Below are positions 1-8,569 of a stretch of DNA of 64,000 bases, piece by piece (position 1 is the stretch's first letter; each line of letters opens with the position of its first letter). Under the pieces are notes generated by a model. That model saw nothing but the letters and a program-made list of their open reading frames with translations, ran no database searches and had not been told where the DNA came from. This DNA is from Paenibacillus tepidiphilus (GTDB lineage Bacteria; Bacillota; Bacilli; Paenibacillales; Paenibacillaceae). The translations under genes were made by a program, and so were the position numbers. Where the stretch lies: NCBI RefSeq assembly GCF_008635795.1, contig NZ_VWRQ01000005.1, forward strand, positions 1 through 64,000. Direction: 5' to 3'.

Positions 1-145
1 GTATAAATTAAGAAATCTACGGACGGGAAGCGACCGGAAGTCTAAATGTTTTCTTGCGTTACGGCTAATCCCAACACAAAAATCTTTAGTTCAATTTATA
101 TAGATGAAGCTGAAGCCAGTCAGAAGCAAGTAAACCTACGAAAGA

Positions 146-937
146 ATGGTGTGTAACTTGAAGATCGGATTTTTTGATTCAGGGATCGGCGGACTGACCG
201 TACTCCACCAAGCCCTGAAATGGCTGCCGGCTGAAGATTATCTGTTCTACGCCGACAGCGCGCATGTTCCCTATGGCGAGAAACCCAAAGATGAAGTTAG
301 ACAATATATTGAAGAGGCCGTCCGTTTCATATTTGCGCAAGGCGCGGAAGCGCTGGTCATTGCCTGCAATACCGCCACCAGTATAGCCGTGCAGGAGCTC
401 CGCCGTCAGTATCTCTTCCCGATTCTCGGTATCGAGCCCGCTGTAAAGCCTGCTGTCCTGCAGGTCGAAGGCACCCCGAAAAAGGTGCTGGTCCTGGCCA
501 CGCAGCTGACACTGCAGGAAGACAAATACCATAATCTCGTCAAGCGTCTGGATTCCCGTGATATTGTCGACAGCCTCGCCCTCCCCGGACTGGTCCGTCT
601 GGCCGAAGCCTTCGATTTCAGCGAGGAGCGCGTACAATCCTGCCTTCAGGAACAATTCGCCGGGCTGGATCTGTGCAAATATGGTACGGTGGTCCTGGGC
701 TGTACCCATTTTCCTTATTTCATTCCTGCACTCCGGAAGCTCTTCCCCCGCGAGACGCAGTTCATTTCCGGCAATGCCGGTACGGCCCGCAACCTGCAGC
801 ATATTCTTGAGCAGCGCTTCCCCCTTGGCCGGGGCAGCGGTAATATCGAGTACTATACTTCCGGCACACGAGTTGAGGATGCAGCCCTGCTGTCGCAATA
901 TACCGGACTGCTCCAGATGCTGGATTCGATCCAATAG
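146..937 (+). CDS. murI: Glutamate racemase
   Basis: Interconverts L- and D-glutamate, supplying D-Glu for peptidoglycan precursors in the cytoplasm. The 263-aa product has the usual family length. The N-terminal IGFFDSGIGGLTVL segment holds the first Asp/Ser pocket. The two catalytic cysteines lie in VIACNTATS (about residue 76) and VLGCTHFPYF (about residue 182). The gene stands alone, preceded by about 145 bases without a visible gene. No strong Shine-Dalgarno precedes the ATG, and a TTG six codons further in (AACTTGAAGATC) is a possible alternative start. It is followed by three 18-base repeats and a strong bidirectional terminator. Identification is firm; only the start is uncertain. Confidence 0.95.
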   Translation: MVCNLKIGFFDSGIGGLTVLHQALKWLPAEDYLFYADSAHVPYGEKPKDEVRQYIEEAVRFIFAQGAEALVIACNTATSIAVQELRRQYLFPILGIEPAVKPAVLQVEGTPKKVLVLATQLTLQEDKYHNLVKRLDSRDIVDSLALPGLVRLAEAFDFSEERVQSCLQEQFAGLDLCKYGTVVLGCTHFPYFIPALRKLFPRETQFISGNAGTARNLQHILEQRFPLGRGSGNIEYYTSGTRVEDAALLSQYTGLLQMLDSIQ

Positions 938-950
938 CACAAGCATCAAA

Positions 951-1004
951 CCGTAACTGAACTTTAATCTGTAACTGAACTTCAATCCGTAACACAAACT
1001 TCAT
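951..1004. repeat. Three tandem 18-bp repeats behind murI
   Basis: Units of the form CCGTAACTGAACTTTAAT start at 951, 969 and 987, with one to five mismatches between copies. They lie between the murI stop and the terminator hairpin. No function is evident. Confidence 0.75.
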
Positions 1005-1012
1005 TGCAGAAT

Positions 1013-1062
1013 AACAGCAGAGGCAGCTCAAGATGCTACATCTTAAGCTGCCTCTGCTGTTT
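1013..1062. terminator. Bidirectional terminator between murI and the LysR gene
   Basis: A stem of about 22 bp with one mismatch (AACAGCAGAGGCAGCT pairing with AGCTGCCTCTGCTGTT) serves the convergent murI and LysR genes. It abuts the LysR stop codon. Confidence 0.85.
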
Positions 1063-1937
1063 CAGGTGTGCTTGTTCAGCCATTCCTGGACATGCGTCAG
1101 AAATCTCCGGGTGGCCGGCGAAGCATAGCGCAGGGAATTCACCGCTATGCCCAGGGAACGGAAGCTGCGCTCTTCCAGCTCCAGCACGGCGACGCTGTGA
1201 CTTTGCCGGGTAATCACAAGCTCCGGCAGGATGCTGATGCCAAGCCCGTTCTCCACCATGGCAATAATCGCTGAATCATCACCGGCGGAGAACCGGATAT
1301 TCGGCTTGATGCCCGCCTTGTCCAGCACGCGGCGGGCATCATAGTCCGAACCGGCTTTCTGAATGATAAAGTCCTCGTAGGCAATCTGGGCCAGCGGCAT
1401 ATAAGGCGCTCCGCTGAGCGGATGGTCCCTGGCGACAACCGCCAGCATCCGGTCCTGCTTCAGCGGAATCACCTCGAAGCTGTCGCGTGTCGGCAGCGAG
1501 ATGAACCCGCAGTCCACGACGCCGGCCTCTATCCACTGCTCAATTTCCAGATAGGTTCCTTCCATCAGCTTGAACTCGATATAGGGATATTCCGCCCGGA
1601 ACTCCTTGATCATCCCCGGCAGCCAGTGCACCGAGACGCTGGTAAACGTGCCTATCGTAATAGTTCCTGTCTCCAGGCCGTGAATTTCCGCAACCTGCTG
1701 CTTAAGCTGCTCGTTCCAGTTCAGAATTTCCCGGATCGGCTGCAGCACCTGCTCCCCGTTGACAGTCAGCCTGACGCCGGACCGGCCCCGGATCAGCAGG
1801 GCAAATCCGAATTCCGACTCCAGCGCACTCAGGGTATGGCTGATCCCGGACTGGGTGAAGCCCAGCACCTCGGCGGCCTTGGTCAGGCTGCCCAGCTCCA
1901 CGACCTTAAGAAACACCTCATATTTGTTGATGCTCAA
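1062..1937 (-). CDS. LysR-family transcriptional regulator
   Basis: A 291-aa LysR-type regulator of normal length. It has an N-terminal winged helix-turn-helix (residues 1-60; LGSLTKAAEVLGFTQSGISHTLSALE) and a periplasmic-binding-protein-like effector domain from about residue 90 (ETGTITIGTFTSVSVHWLPG). The start is TTG preceded by AAGGAG. It is divergent from an EamA transporter gene with about 120 bases between them, the classic layout for a LysR regulator acting on its neighbour. An inverted repeat at 1961-1975 sits in that gap. The effector is unknown. Confidence 0.9.
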   Translation of the reverse strand: MSINKYEVFLKVVELGSLTKAAEVLGFTQSGISHTLSALESEFGFALLIRGRSGVRLTVNGEQVLQPIREILNWNEQLKQQVAEIHGLETGTITIGTFTSVSVHWLPGMIKEFRAEYPYIEFKLMEGTYLEIEQWIEAGVVDCGFISLPTRDSFEVIPLKQDRMLAVVARDHPLSGAPYMPLAQIAYEDFIIQKAGSDYDARRVLDKAGIKPNIRFSAGDDSAIIAMVENGLGISILPELVITRQSHSVAVLELEERSFRSLGIAVNSLRYASPATRRFLTHVQEWLNKHT

Positions 1938-1960
1938 GCCTGCCCAGCTCCTTCTTTTGC

Positions 1961-1975
1961 ATGAGCTTAGCTCAT
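1961..1975. promoter_or_regulatory. Palindrome in the LysR/EamA divergent intergenic region
   Basis: ATGAGCTTAGCTCAT is a perfect 7-bp inverted repeat with a one-base centre. It lies between the LysR start and the EamA promoter region, the expected place for a LysR-type operator. Binding is inferred from position only. Confidence 0.5.
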
Positions 1976-2060
1976 GGTTCCTATGCTAAACATTCAGTTA
2001 ACTTATGGAAACACGCATATTATACTATACTAAGCTGACAAGAAGAAGGATGATGACGAC

Positions 2061-2963
2061 ATGAAGCCGCGTAAGGCTGAATTTATGCTCCTGATCGTGA
2101 CATTGTTCTGGGGCTCCTCCTATATCTTTATGAAGATGGGCCTCGGCACCCTTGGAGAATTTAATCTGATCGCCCTGCGTTTCGGACTGGCATTTGTTCT
2201 TGCCTCCCTGCTGTTTCACAGACGGCTGCGCCGCATCGACGCCCGGACACTGAAGGTGGGTGCGCTGCTGGGATTTCTGCTGCTTGGTGTATTCACCTTC
2301 ATTACCTTTGGTCTCAAGACCACCACAACCTCAAATGCCGGCTTTCTCGTGGCATTGACCGTGGTGTTCGTACCCTTGCTGGACCGAATAATCTTTAAAA
2401 AAACAATCGCCGCCCCGCAAATCTTCGGCACCGTTCTGGCCATTACCGGGATCGCCCTGCTGACGCTGAACGCTTCTCTGCAGCTTGCGCCGGGCGATTT
2501 GCTGTGCATCCTGTCGGCGGTCTTCTATGCCCTGCAGATTCTGGTTACCGGCCGGGCGGTCAAGACCTGCGATTCGCTGAATCTTGGCATCCTGCAGCTC
2601 GGCTTTGCGGCAGGCTTTGCACTTGTGCTTTCCTTGATCTTCGAGAGCCCTTCCTTGCCCTCCTCGACGCCTGCATGGATCGCCATTCTTGCCCTTGGCA
2701 TCCTGTGCAGCGGCTGCGGGTTCATTCTCCAGCCCATCGCCCAGAAGTACACAACGCCGACGCGCACCGGGCTGATCTTCGCACTGGAGCCTGTATTCGC
2801 CGCCTTCTTCGGCTTCTGGTTCGCCGGGGAAGAGTTATCCCTGCAGGGCTACACAGGTGCTGCACTCGTACTGCTGGGCATCGTGGCCTCCGAACTGCTC
2901 GGCAAGACGCCGCTTGCCGGTGGACACGTTAGAACACTTAAGAAACGCCGGGCTGATCTGTAG
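2061..2963 (+). CDS. DMT-superfamily transporter (EamA domain)
   Basis: A 300-aa integral membrane protein with about ten hydrophobic helices arranged as two EamA repeats (about residues 8-140 and 150-285), the usual drug/metabolite transporter layout. The first helix carries the typical LLIVTLFWGSSYIFMKMGL pattern. The substrate cannot be read from sequence; family members export amino acids, nucleotides or drugs. It is divergent from a LysR regulator that probably controls it. AGAAGGA lies upstream of the ATG. The TAG stop is followed in the same frame by 75 further open codons (2964-3191), treated separately. Confidence 0.9.
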   Translation: MKPRKAEFMLLIVTLFWGSSYIFMKMGLGTLGEFNLIALRFGLAFVLASLLFHRRLRRIDARTLKVGALLGFLLLGVFTFITFGLKTTTTSNAGFLVALTVVFVPLLDRIIFKKTIAAPQIFGTVLAITGIALLTLNASLQLAPGDLLCILSAVFYALQILVTGRAVKTCDSLNLGILQLGFAAGFALVLSLIFESPSLPSSTPAWIAILALGILCSGCGFILQPIAQKYTTPTRTGLIFALEPVFAAFFGFWFAGEELSLQGYTGAALVLLGIVASELLGKTPLAGGHVRTLKKRRADL

Positions 2964-3191
2964 GACAGCACCGAAACCAACTTCATCAGATACCTGCCGA
3001 TTACGCTGCTGGAATGGATCTGTACGGCCCGTAGCAAACGCAAAAAGAAGACGATTCTCCTGATCACAGGTCATATCGTCTTCTTAATGGTTCTTTCCGA
3101 GATTCTGTTCGTGCTGCAAGACCGTTTCCAGCTGGCCCTGGTGATCCAGGCGGTCTTTGGACCGCTGGAGCGGGTGCTGCTGTTCCGCTGA
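2964..3191 (+). pseudogene. In-frame open extension behind the EamA stop; gene remnant or readthrough tail
   Basis: Directly after the EamA TAG the same frame stays open for 75 codons and ends in TGA at 3189-3191. It reads like coding sequence: mostly CTG/ATC/GTC/CAG codons, a basic patch (ARSKRKKK), one clear hydrophobic segment (TILLITGHIVFLMVLSEI) and the ending GPLERVLLFR. There is no ATG or GTG start near its beginning and no ribosome binding site; the first ATG is at 3085. It could be the 3' remnant of a lost membrane-protein gene or a tail reached by stop-codon readthrough. The family is not recognised. Confidence 0.4.
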
Positions 3192-3204
3192 CGGCAGACT
3201 ATAC

Positions 3205-3978
3205 TTACCGGGATGAAGACGCCCCGGCCGCACTAACCGGAGCCGCCTGCAGCTCCAGCCCCGTGACAGACCCGGACGAATCCAGCTTCAGCAGCAGCGT
3301 GGCCTCACCATTCGCGAAGCTGAGCACGCTGTTAATCACTGTCCCGCCTTCATTCCGTGTGCTGCTCACCGCCTTGACCCCGAAGTAATTGCCGGCCTGA
3401 CCGGCAACCTTCTCCCAGCTCTGCTGGATCTGCGTAAGCGAAGGGCCCGCTCCGGGTCCCGCACTGATATAGCGTTTGCCAAGGTCCTGAACATTCCCTG
3501 CCGCGAGCAGGCCCGTAACGGCCGCCGCCAGGACATCCGGTGAATAGATTGCCGCCTGCTCGGCCTGCGGATCATAGCTTGTAATCAGGCCAAGCGCCTC
3601 GAAGAACGGCAGCGGCACATACAGGCGCCCTTGTCTGAATTCGGCGGAGCCCTTGAACGATGCCTTGTCCTTGCCGTTTAACACGATTTCCTGGGTGCCC
3701 ACCTTGAATTCGTGCTTCTCCTGCACCCGGCTCAGCTGGACTGAGCCAGTGGCCGCCGTGTAAGCAGCTTTGTATTTCAGCGCCTCCGCCAGCTCCCGCA
3801 GGGGCAGCATGACCGTGCCGCCGGCCTTGTAGACATCGGAAGCAGCCAGCGTCACTGCTTGTCCGTTCACAATCACGCTTGTTGCCTTGGCCGCAGATGC
3901 CTGCGGAATAATGCCCATCCCCGCTCCTGCTGCAAATATCAGTATACTGAGGATCATGGCCGAGATTGTCTTCTTCAA
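3205..3978 (-). CDS. Secreted copper-amine-oxidase N-terminal-domain-like protein
   Basis: A 257-aa exported protein. It has a signal peptide (MKKTISAMILSILIFAAGAG, cleavage probably after ASA near residue 29) and a copper amine oxidase N-terminal-like domain at about 30-150 (VIVNGQAVTL, MLPLRELAEALKY, GRLYVPLPFFEALG). That domain is very common in Paenibacillus cell-surface proteins and is non-catalytic. The rest (about 150-245) resembles the small DUF3887-type fold. The start is TTG behind GGAGAGGTGG. It stands alone next to a VanX-like peptidase on the same strand. The role is unknown, perhaps envelope binding. Confidence 0.8.
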   Translation of the reverse strand: MKKTISAMILSILIFAAGAGMGIIPQASAAKATSVIVNGQAVTLAASDVYKAGGTVMLPLRELAEALKYKAAYTAATGSVQLSRVQEKHEFKVGTQEIVLNGKDKASFKGSAEFRQGRLYVPLPFFEALGLITSYDPQAEQAAIYSPDVLAAAVTGLLAAGNVQDLGKRYISAGPGAGPSLTQIQQSWEKVAGQAGNYFGVKAVSSTRNEGGTVINSVLSFANGEATLLLKLDSSGSVTGLELQAAPVSAAGASSSR

Positions 3979-4119
3979 GTCAATTCCACCTCTCCTGTAT
4001 TTACCTTATTATGCACGCAAGCCTTAACGTATAGTCGCTTGTCCACTATCAACTATATTCGTTCTTCCATACGGGATAAACCTGTTCTTGTAAAAATACC
4101 GGACGCTCATCGTAAAATT

Positions 4120-4905
4120 CTATTCGACATCGAAATTGAAATAAGTACTTGGGTAAGGCTCAGCCCTCAGCGTAAAATGCCACCATTCCTTGCTGTAGTA
4201 TTTGAAGCCCCGTTTCTCCATCGCATCCTTGAGCACCTTCCGGTTGGCATGCTGCTTCGCGCTGACCAGCGGCGTATTGTAATACGAAATCTCACCGAAG
4301 AAATCAAATGGACTCCCCATGTCGATGACGGCTCCCGTCTTCTTGTCGGCCAGCGTCAAATCCACCGTGCTGCCTCTGGAGTGCCCGGATTTCTTGGCGA
4401 TGAACCCCAGCTTGAACAAATTGCGTTTATCCAGCTTCGGATAATACTGGGACTTCATCTTCACATCGGCGGTATCCTGCGACCAGCGCAGAAAATGATT
4501 TACCGCCTTTTGCGGACGGTAAGCATCATAAATGTGCAGAATGTACCCTTTTTGCGCCAAATCATCACTGACCTTCTTCAAGGCGGCTGCCGCCTGTCTG
4601 GAGAAAATTGCCAGCGGCGCTTTATACCCGTCAATTCTTGCCCCGACAAAATTATTGGACGTATAATAGCGGATCTCAAACTGTGCAGAAGGAATGACCT
4701 CATCCAAATAAACAAAGCCCTGCGGCAGATTGTTCTTCTTTACCGCTTTTGCCTCCTGGGCGGCTGCATTCGGCTGTTTCCCCGCACCTGCAGCGGCAAG
4801 AGCCGCCTGGCCGCCGGTAAAGAACAGCAACGATCCGAGCCCTAGGACTAGTAGAGACAACGCGGCGGCAATCACCCTGATGCCAACCTGCCTTTTATCC
4901 AGCAA
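4120..4905 (-). CDS. D-Ala-D-Ala dipeptidase-like protein (VanX/DdpX family, M15D)
   Basis: A 261-aa zinc peptidase with an N-terminal hydrophobic segment (residues 10-35) that acts as a signal peptide or anchor. The catalytic set of the VanX family is intact: Arg130 in YDAYRPQ, zinc ligands His175 and Asp182 in GHSRGSTVDL, and Glu240/His243 in KEWWHF. The family cleaves D-Ala-D-Ala dipeptide. The exported form suggests a wall-recycling or scavenging role rather than vancomycin resistance, and no vanH, vanA, vanR or vanS homologue lies nearby. The start is TTG behind GAGGAGG. Confidence 0.88.
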   Translation of the reverse strand: MLDKRQVGIRVIAAALSLLVLGLGSLLFFTGGQAALAAAGAGKQPNAAAQEAKAVKKNNLPQGFVYLDEVIPSAQFEIRYYTSNNFVGARIDGYKAPLAIFSRQAAAALKKVSDDLAQKGYILHIYDAYRPQKAVNHFLRWSQDTADVKMKSQYYPKLDKRNLFKLGFIAKKSGHSRGSTVDLTLADKKTGAVIDMGSPFDFFGEISYYNTPLVSAKQHANRKVLKDAMEKRGFKYYSKEWWHFTLRAEPYPSTYFNFDVE

Positions 4906-4988
4906 TCCGTTATCCTCCTCTCTGCAAGGTTGCCTTTTGCCACCAGTATACGTTTTCAGAGGACAACCGTCCAGTATTTACCGGTACT

Positions 4989-6428
4989 CTAGGCTCTGGA
5001 GCCGGGGGCGAGCCGGCTTGCGGCAGGAATGATATCCTTGCGGCGGTAAATCCCCATCATCAGCCCCAGCGCCGCATACTCAAACAGCACATGTCCGCCA
5101 TAGCTCAGGAAAGGAAACGGCAGGCTGGCGATAATCATTTTGCCGCTTAAGACCGATAGCCCGTAGATCATCTGTGCAGCAAGCACCATGGAAAGCGCCA
5201 GAATGAGTGCCTGGCCGTATGGATCTCTGACCGCACGGTGGACAGAGCGGAGAATGGCACATAACAAGAGAACCGCACCGATGAGCGCCAGACCGCCTGT
5301 CCAACCAAAAATATGGACCATATAGGCCGGCAGCATGTCGGCGTAAGGATAAACAAGCTTGTCGGCCGCCGTGCCGAAGCCGTGGCCCCACCAGCCTGCG
5401 GATTGTATGGTTTCATGCAGCATTTTATACACAAACCCGCTGGAGTCTGGATTGATATTATAGTCTACTGCCCCAAGTATCCTTGCCCGCATCTGATCGT
5501 GGCTCCATACGTAAGGAATTCCGGCGGCAGCGGTCAGTGCCACTGCTCCTGCCGTACGCAGCCATTTCCCGGACATCCAGGCGTACAGCAGCAGTACACT
5601 GGCCAGATAAACCGCCAGCTCCGGCAGACCGCCGGCCAGCACATAGAATGGCAGCGGGATGAATATAATCCCGGCTTCCTTCAGCATATTGCGCCCGTTC
5701 CCCAATCTTCCCCCCGCCTTTTCCTCCATGAATATTCCGGCAACGGCAATAGCGAACACATACGTGCTAAGGGCAACGACGTCAACGGAGAACGAGAAAG
5801 GCAGCATGACCCAGCGGGAACGCTCTCCATTGACCATAAGTCCATAACGGCCGACAAACGCAATCCCAAACAGCGCCGCACCATACAGCCACCAGGACCC
5901 CTTCAGAAACCTGCGGTAATCAAAATAATAGCCGGCCAGCATCAGTCCCGCTCCGAGCAGAGTAAAGATGGATTGACGCTGCAGCGGCAAGAACGCATTC
6001 CCGGACGGAAATCCGCCCGCCTGCAGCGAGCCCATCCCCAGCAGGCTGATGGCGGCCAGCAGCAGCACCGCACCCAGCAGCCGCCACGGCATACGCGGCC
6101 GGTGCGCCTTGTTCAGCTCCTTGCCGACGGCACCGGGATCACCCATTTGAGCAATAGCCCGCGTCTCTGCTTCTGCCCGTGCATATCCGGCTTGCAGGTC
6201 TTCTTCAATTCTGTCCTCCATATGTGCGGCAAGCTCACTGCGGATTTCAGCATGCAGCTCCCGCGCTGCGATATGACTGCACACCTGATCTAAATAGTGG
6301 TCTACCGCCCCGCAACCGTTACCGTTACCGTTACCGTTACCGAAGGATACAGCAGCAGTCTGATCCCTGAGTTTATCCTTATTTTTAGTGACGTTTTTAC
6401 GTATTATTACGTTTATGCGTCTTTTCAT
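4989..6428 (-). CDS. FtsW/RodA/SpoVE-family membrane protein with N-terminal permease-prefix-like domain
   Basis: 479 aa. After a basic start and a (Gly-Asn)n run, residues about 45-110 form a soluble helical domain (YLDQVCSHIAARELHAEIR ... AQMGDPGAVGKEL) of the kind fused ahead of permeases and co-occurring with PadR regulators. About ten membrane helices follow, with SEDS-type motifs (GHGFGTAA; ending FPFLSYGGHVLFEYAALGL, like the FtsW/RodA C-terminal SYGGS region). SEDS proteins polymerise peptidoglycan glycan strands. ATG follows the PadR stop by two bases, so the two are translationally coupled. It is a non-canonical paralogue, probably specialised (for example stress or sporulation). 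Confidence 0.8.
   Translation of the reverse strand: MKRRINVIIRKNVTKNKDKLRDQTAAVSFGNGNGNGNGCGAVDHYLDQVCSHIAARELHAEIRSELAAHMEDRIEEDLQAGYARAEAETRAIAQMGDPGAVGKELNKAHRPRMPWRLLGAVLLLAAISLLGMGSLQAGGFPSGNAFLPLQRQSIFTLLGAGLMLAGYYFDYRRFLKGSWWLYGAALFGIAFVGRYGLMVNGERSRWVMLPFSFSVDVVALSTYVFAIAVAGIFMEEKAGGRLGNGRNMLKEAGIIFIPLPFYVLAGGLPELAVYLASVLLLYAWMSGKWLRTAGAVALTAAAGIPYVWSHDQMRARILGAVDYNINPDSSGFVYKMLHETIQSAGWWGHGFGTAADKLVYPYADMLPAYMVHIFGWTGGLALIGAVLLLCAILRSVHRAVRDPYGQALILALSMVLAAQMIYGLSVLSGKMIIASLPFPFLSYGGHVLFEYAALGLMMGIYRRKDIIPAASRLAPGSRA
6315..6342. repeat. Hexanucleotide microsatellite (ACCGTT)n inside the FtsW-like gene
   Basis: About four and a half copies of ACCGTT encode Gly-Asn repeats near residue 33 of the FtsW-like protein. 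Slippage would add or remove two residues without a frameshift. Confidence 0.9.
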
Positions 6429-6430
6429 TC

Positions 6431-6757
6431 TTATCCCTCCCCCAATACCGAATCGACTGCGCCTTTAAACAGCTGCCACTCCTCTTTCTTCTCACGCAGC
6501 TTCAGCTTCCCCTCATCCAGGATGCGGTAATATTTACGGTTGCGGCCGTCGACCTCCTGCCAATAGGCTTCCACCCAGCGCTCATTCTCCATCGCGTGCA
6601 GAATAGGGTACAACGTGCCTTCCTTAAGCGTAAATACACCGCCTGAACGCAGCTCCAGCTGTTTGATCAGCTCATAACCGTACAGCGGCTTGTCCTGCAG
6701 CAAGGTCAGAATCAACGTACCCGTACTGCCTTTCAGCATTTCTTTGCTGACCTTCAT
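6431..6757 (-). CDS. PadR-family transcriptional regulator
   Basis: 108 aa. The winged helix PadR fold is clear: LILTLLQDKPLYGYELIKQLE (helices 1-2), FTLKEGTLYPILHAMENERWV (recognition helix and wing) and the C-terminal dimerisation helix. ATG at 6757 is preferred over an upstream GTG because GGGGG lies seven bases ahead of it. It is the first gene of a two-gene operon with the FtsW-like protein, two bases apart. PadR proteins usually repress their own operon until an envelope or drug signal appears. The ligand is unknown. Confidence 0.92.
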   Translation of the reverse strand: MKVSKEMLKGSTGTLILTLLQDKPLYGYELIKQLELRSGGVFTLKEGTLYPILHAMENERWVEAYWQEVDGRNRKYYRILDEGKLKLREKKEEWQLFKGAVDSVLGEG

Positions 6758-6929
6758 TTCCACACCCCCAGTTCGCTTATGTATACCTCGTTAATCTATG
6801 TATAATATACTACAGCACTATTTCATTTGCAAAAAGAGTTTAAACAACGATGAACGATACGGGCAATGCCATCTATGTGGTCGGCGGAGATTCGGTCTGA
6901 ACCGTTCAGAGACGTTCAGAACCAAGAAC

Positions 6930-6955
6930 AAACCCATCCGATTAAGGATGGGTTT
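6930..6955 (-). terminator. Terminator of the MFS operon
   Basis: AAACCCATCC and GGATGGGTTT form a 10-bp stem with a six-base loop downstream of the MFS stop, followed on the minus strand by a T-rich run. Confidence 0.7.
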
Positions 6956-6998
6956 GCAGGGTGAGTCTATTTTGAACCTATAGTACTCCTGAAGAGAA

Positions 6999-8474
6999 TT
7001 AGTGCATCGGCATCTGCGATTTATGATTGACGATAACGCGCTTCAGGAAGAAGGATACCGCCAGCCCGATCAGAGCCATAATCATTCCGAAGATAAAAGC
7101 GTTCTGCACGCCGTGCGTAAACGCGGCAATCGCATTGGCCGGATCGGCCGGATTGGCCGCCGTCTCCATATAGCTCTTGGAGCCGGAGTTCATGATGCTG
7201 ACCGCCAGTGCGGTACCGATCGCACCCGCCACCTGCTGCAGCGTGTTCATGATTGCTGTGCCATCCGGGTAGAATTGCATCGGAAGCTGATTGATGCCGT
7301 TGGTCTGAGCAGGCATCATTATCATCGAGACGCCGATCATCAGGGTGCTGTGCAGCACGATGACGAAGACCACCGTAGAAGTTGCCGTAATGCCCGAGAA
7401 GAACCACAGGGTCGCGCCAACAACGATCAGGCCTGGAATAACCAGCCATTTCGGACCGTATTTATCGAACAGCCGGCCCATAATCGGAGACATCAGACCG
7501 TTGATAATGCCGCCGGGCAGAAGCAGCAGCCCCGCTTTGAAGGCGGAGTAGCCCTGGCCCTCCTGCAGATAGAGCGGCAGGATCAGCATCGAGGAGAGAA
7601 TAACCATCATACAGATGAAGATCATAATTACGCCTACGGTGAACATCGGGTAACGGAACGCCCGCAGATTGATCATCGGCTGCGGCATATTCATCTGGCG
7701 GATGGCGAACAGGACCAGCGCCACAACGCCGACAGCGATGGCAATGATGACCTTCTCGCTGCCCCAGCCTCCCCCTTCACCGGCGCTGCTGAAGCCGAAC
7801 ACAATGCCGCCGAAGCCCAGGCTGGACAAGATAATGGACAGAATATCAATCTTCGGCTTGGTCACCTTGTTTACATTCTGCATGAACAGAATTCCGCAGA
7901 TCAATGCAGCCACCAGGAACGGCAGCGACAGCCAGAAGATCCAGTGCCAGCTCAGGTTCTCGATCAGGAGACCCGCGATGGTCGGACCGACCGCAGGGGC
8001 AACCATAATTACCAGCCCGATCAGGCCCATTGCTGCGCCTCTGCGTTCAGCAGGAATGATAACGAGAATCGTATTGAACATCAGCGGCAGCAGCAGTGCA
8101 GTACCAATGGCCTGTACGACACGTGCCGTCAGCAGAAATTCAAAGCTTGGGGACATCGCCGCAAGTGCCGTTCCAACAATGGAGAAGGATACGGCAGCGA
8201 TAAAGAGCTGTCTGGTCGAGAACCATTGCAGCAGCAGACCGGAAATCGGCACCAGAATGCCAAGGGTCAGCAGATAGGCTGTCGTCAGCCACTGGGCCGT
8301 CGAAGTTGTAATCTCCAGTATGGTCATAAGGTCGGAAAGTGCCACATTCAGCGCCGTTTCACTGAACATTCCGATGAAGCCTGCCAGCAGCAAGGATATC
8401 AGAATCGGCAGTGCTTTCAGCTTTCTTGGTTCGTTAGGTTGTGTATGTTCCTTGCCTTGCATTGTAGCTTCCAC
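6999..8474 (-). CDS. DHA2-family MFS multidrug exporter (EmrB/QacA type)
   Basis: About 491 aa with 14 predicted membrane helices, the DHA2 size and layout. Motif A-like ISGLLLQWFSTRQLFIAA and motif C-like GLVIMVAPAVGPTIAGLLIENLSWHWIFWLSLP identify a drug:H+ antiporter. A GTG eight bases after AGGAGG is the likely start; an ATG at 8480 sits too close to the site. It follows a TetR regulator by about 90 bases on the same strand, so the regulator most likely represses the pair and is released by a drug substrate. The substrate range is not predictable. Confidence 0.9.
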   Translation of the reverse strand: MEATMQGKEHTQPNEPRKLKALPILISLLLAGFIGMFSETALNVALSDLMTILEITTSTAQWLTTAYLLTLGILVPISGLLLQWFSTRQLFIAAVSFSIVGTALAAMSPSFEFLLTARVVQAIGTALLLPLMFNTILVIIPAERRGAAMGLIGLVIMVAPAVGPTIAGLLIENLSWHWIFWLSLPFLVAALICGILFMQNVNKVTKPKIDILSIILSSLGFGGIVFGFSSAGEGGGWGSEKVIIAIAVGVVALVLFAIRQMNMPQPMINLRAFRYPMFTVGVIMIFICMMVILSSMLILPLYLQEGQGYSAFKAGLLLLPGGIINGLMSPIMGRLFDKYGPKWLVIPGLIVVGATLWFFSGITATSTVVFVIVLHSTLMIGVSMIMMPAQTNGINQLPMQFYPDGTAIMNTLQQVAGAIGTALAVSIMNSGSKSYMETAANPADPANAIAAFTHGVQNAFIFGMIMALIGLAVSFFLKRVIVNHKSQMPMH

Positions 8475-8569
8475 TCTCATATCCTCCTGAAATTAAATAA
8501 TGTCTCTCTCTAATATGTTCTTTCTTAAGAACTGTCTCTCTGTAATGCTGTCATTCTTTAGCTGATCCT

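Noticed and set aside
4120..4905. Vancomycin resistance cluster
   Set aside because: Only a single exported VanX-like peptidase is present; no vanH, ligase, or two-component genes.
5313..6293. 326-codon open frame opposite the FtsW-like gene
   Set aside because: Antisense shadow; no start site and a composition unlike real proteins here.
7002..8513. 503-codon open frame opposite the MFS exporter
   Set aside because: Antisense shadow rich in His/Arg/Gln; the minus-strand exporter has clear family motifs and a ribosome binding site.
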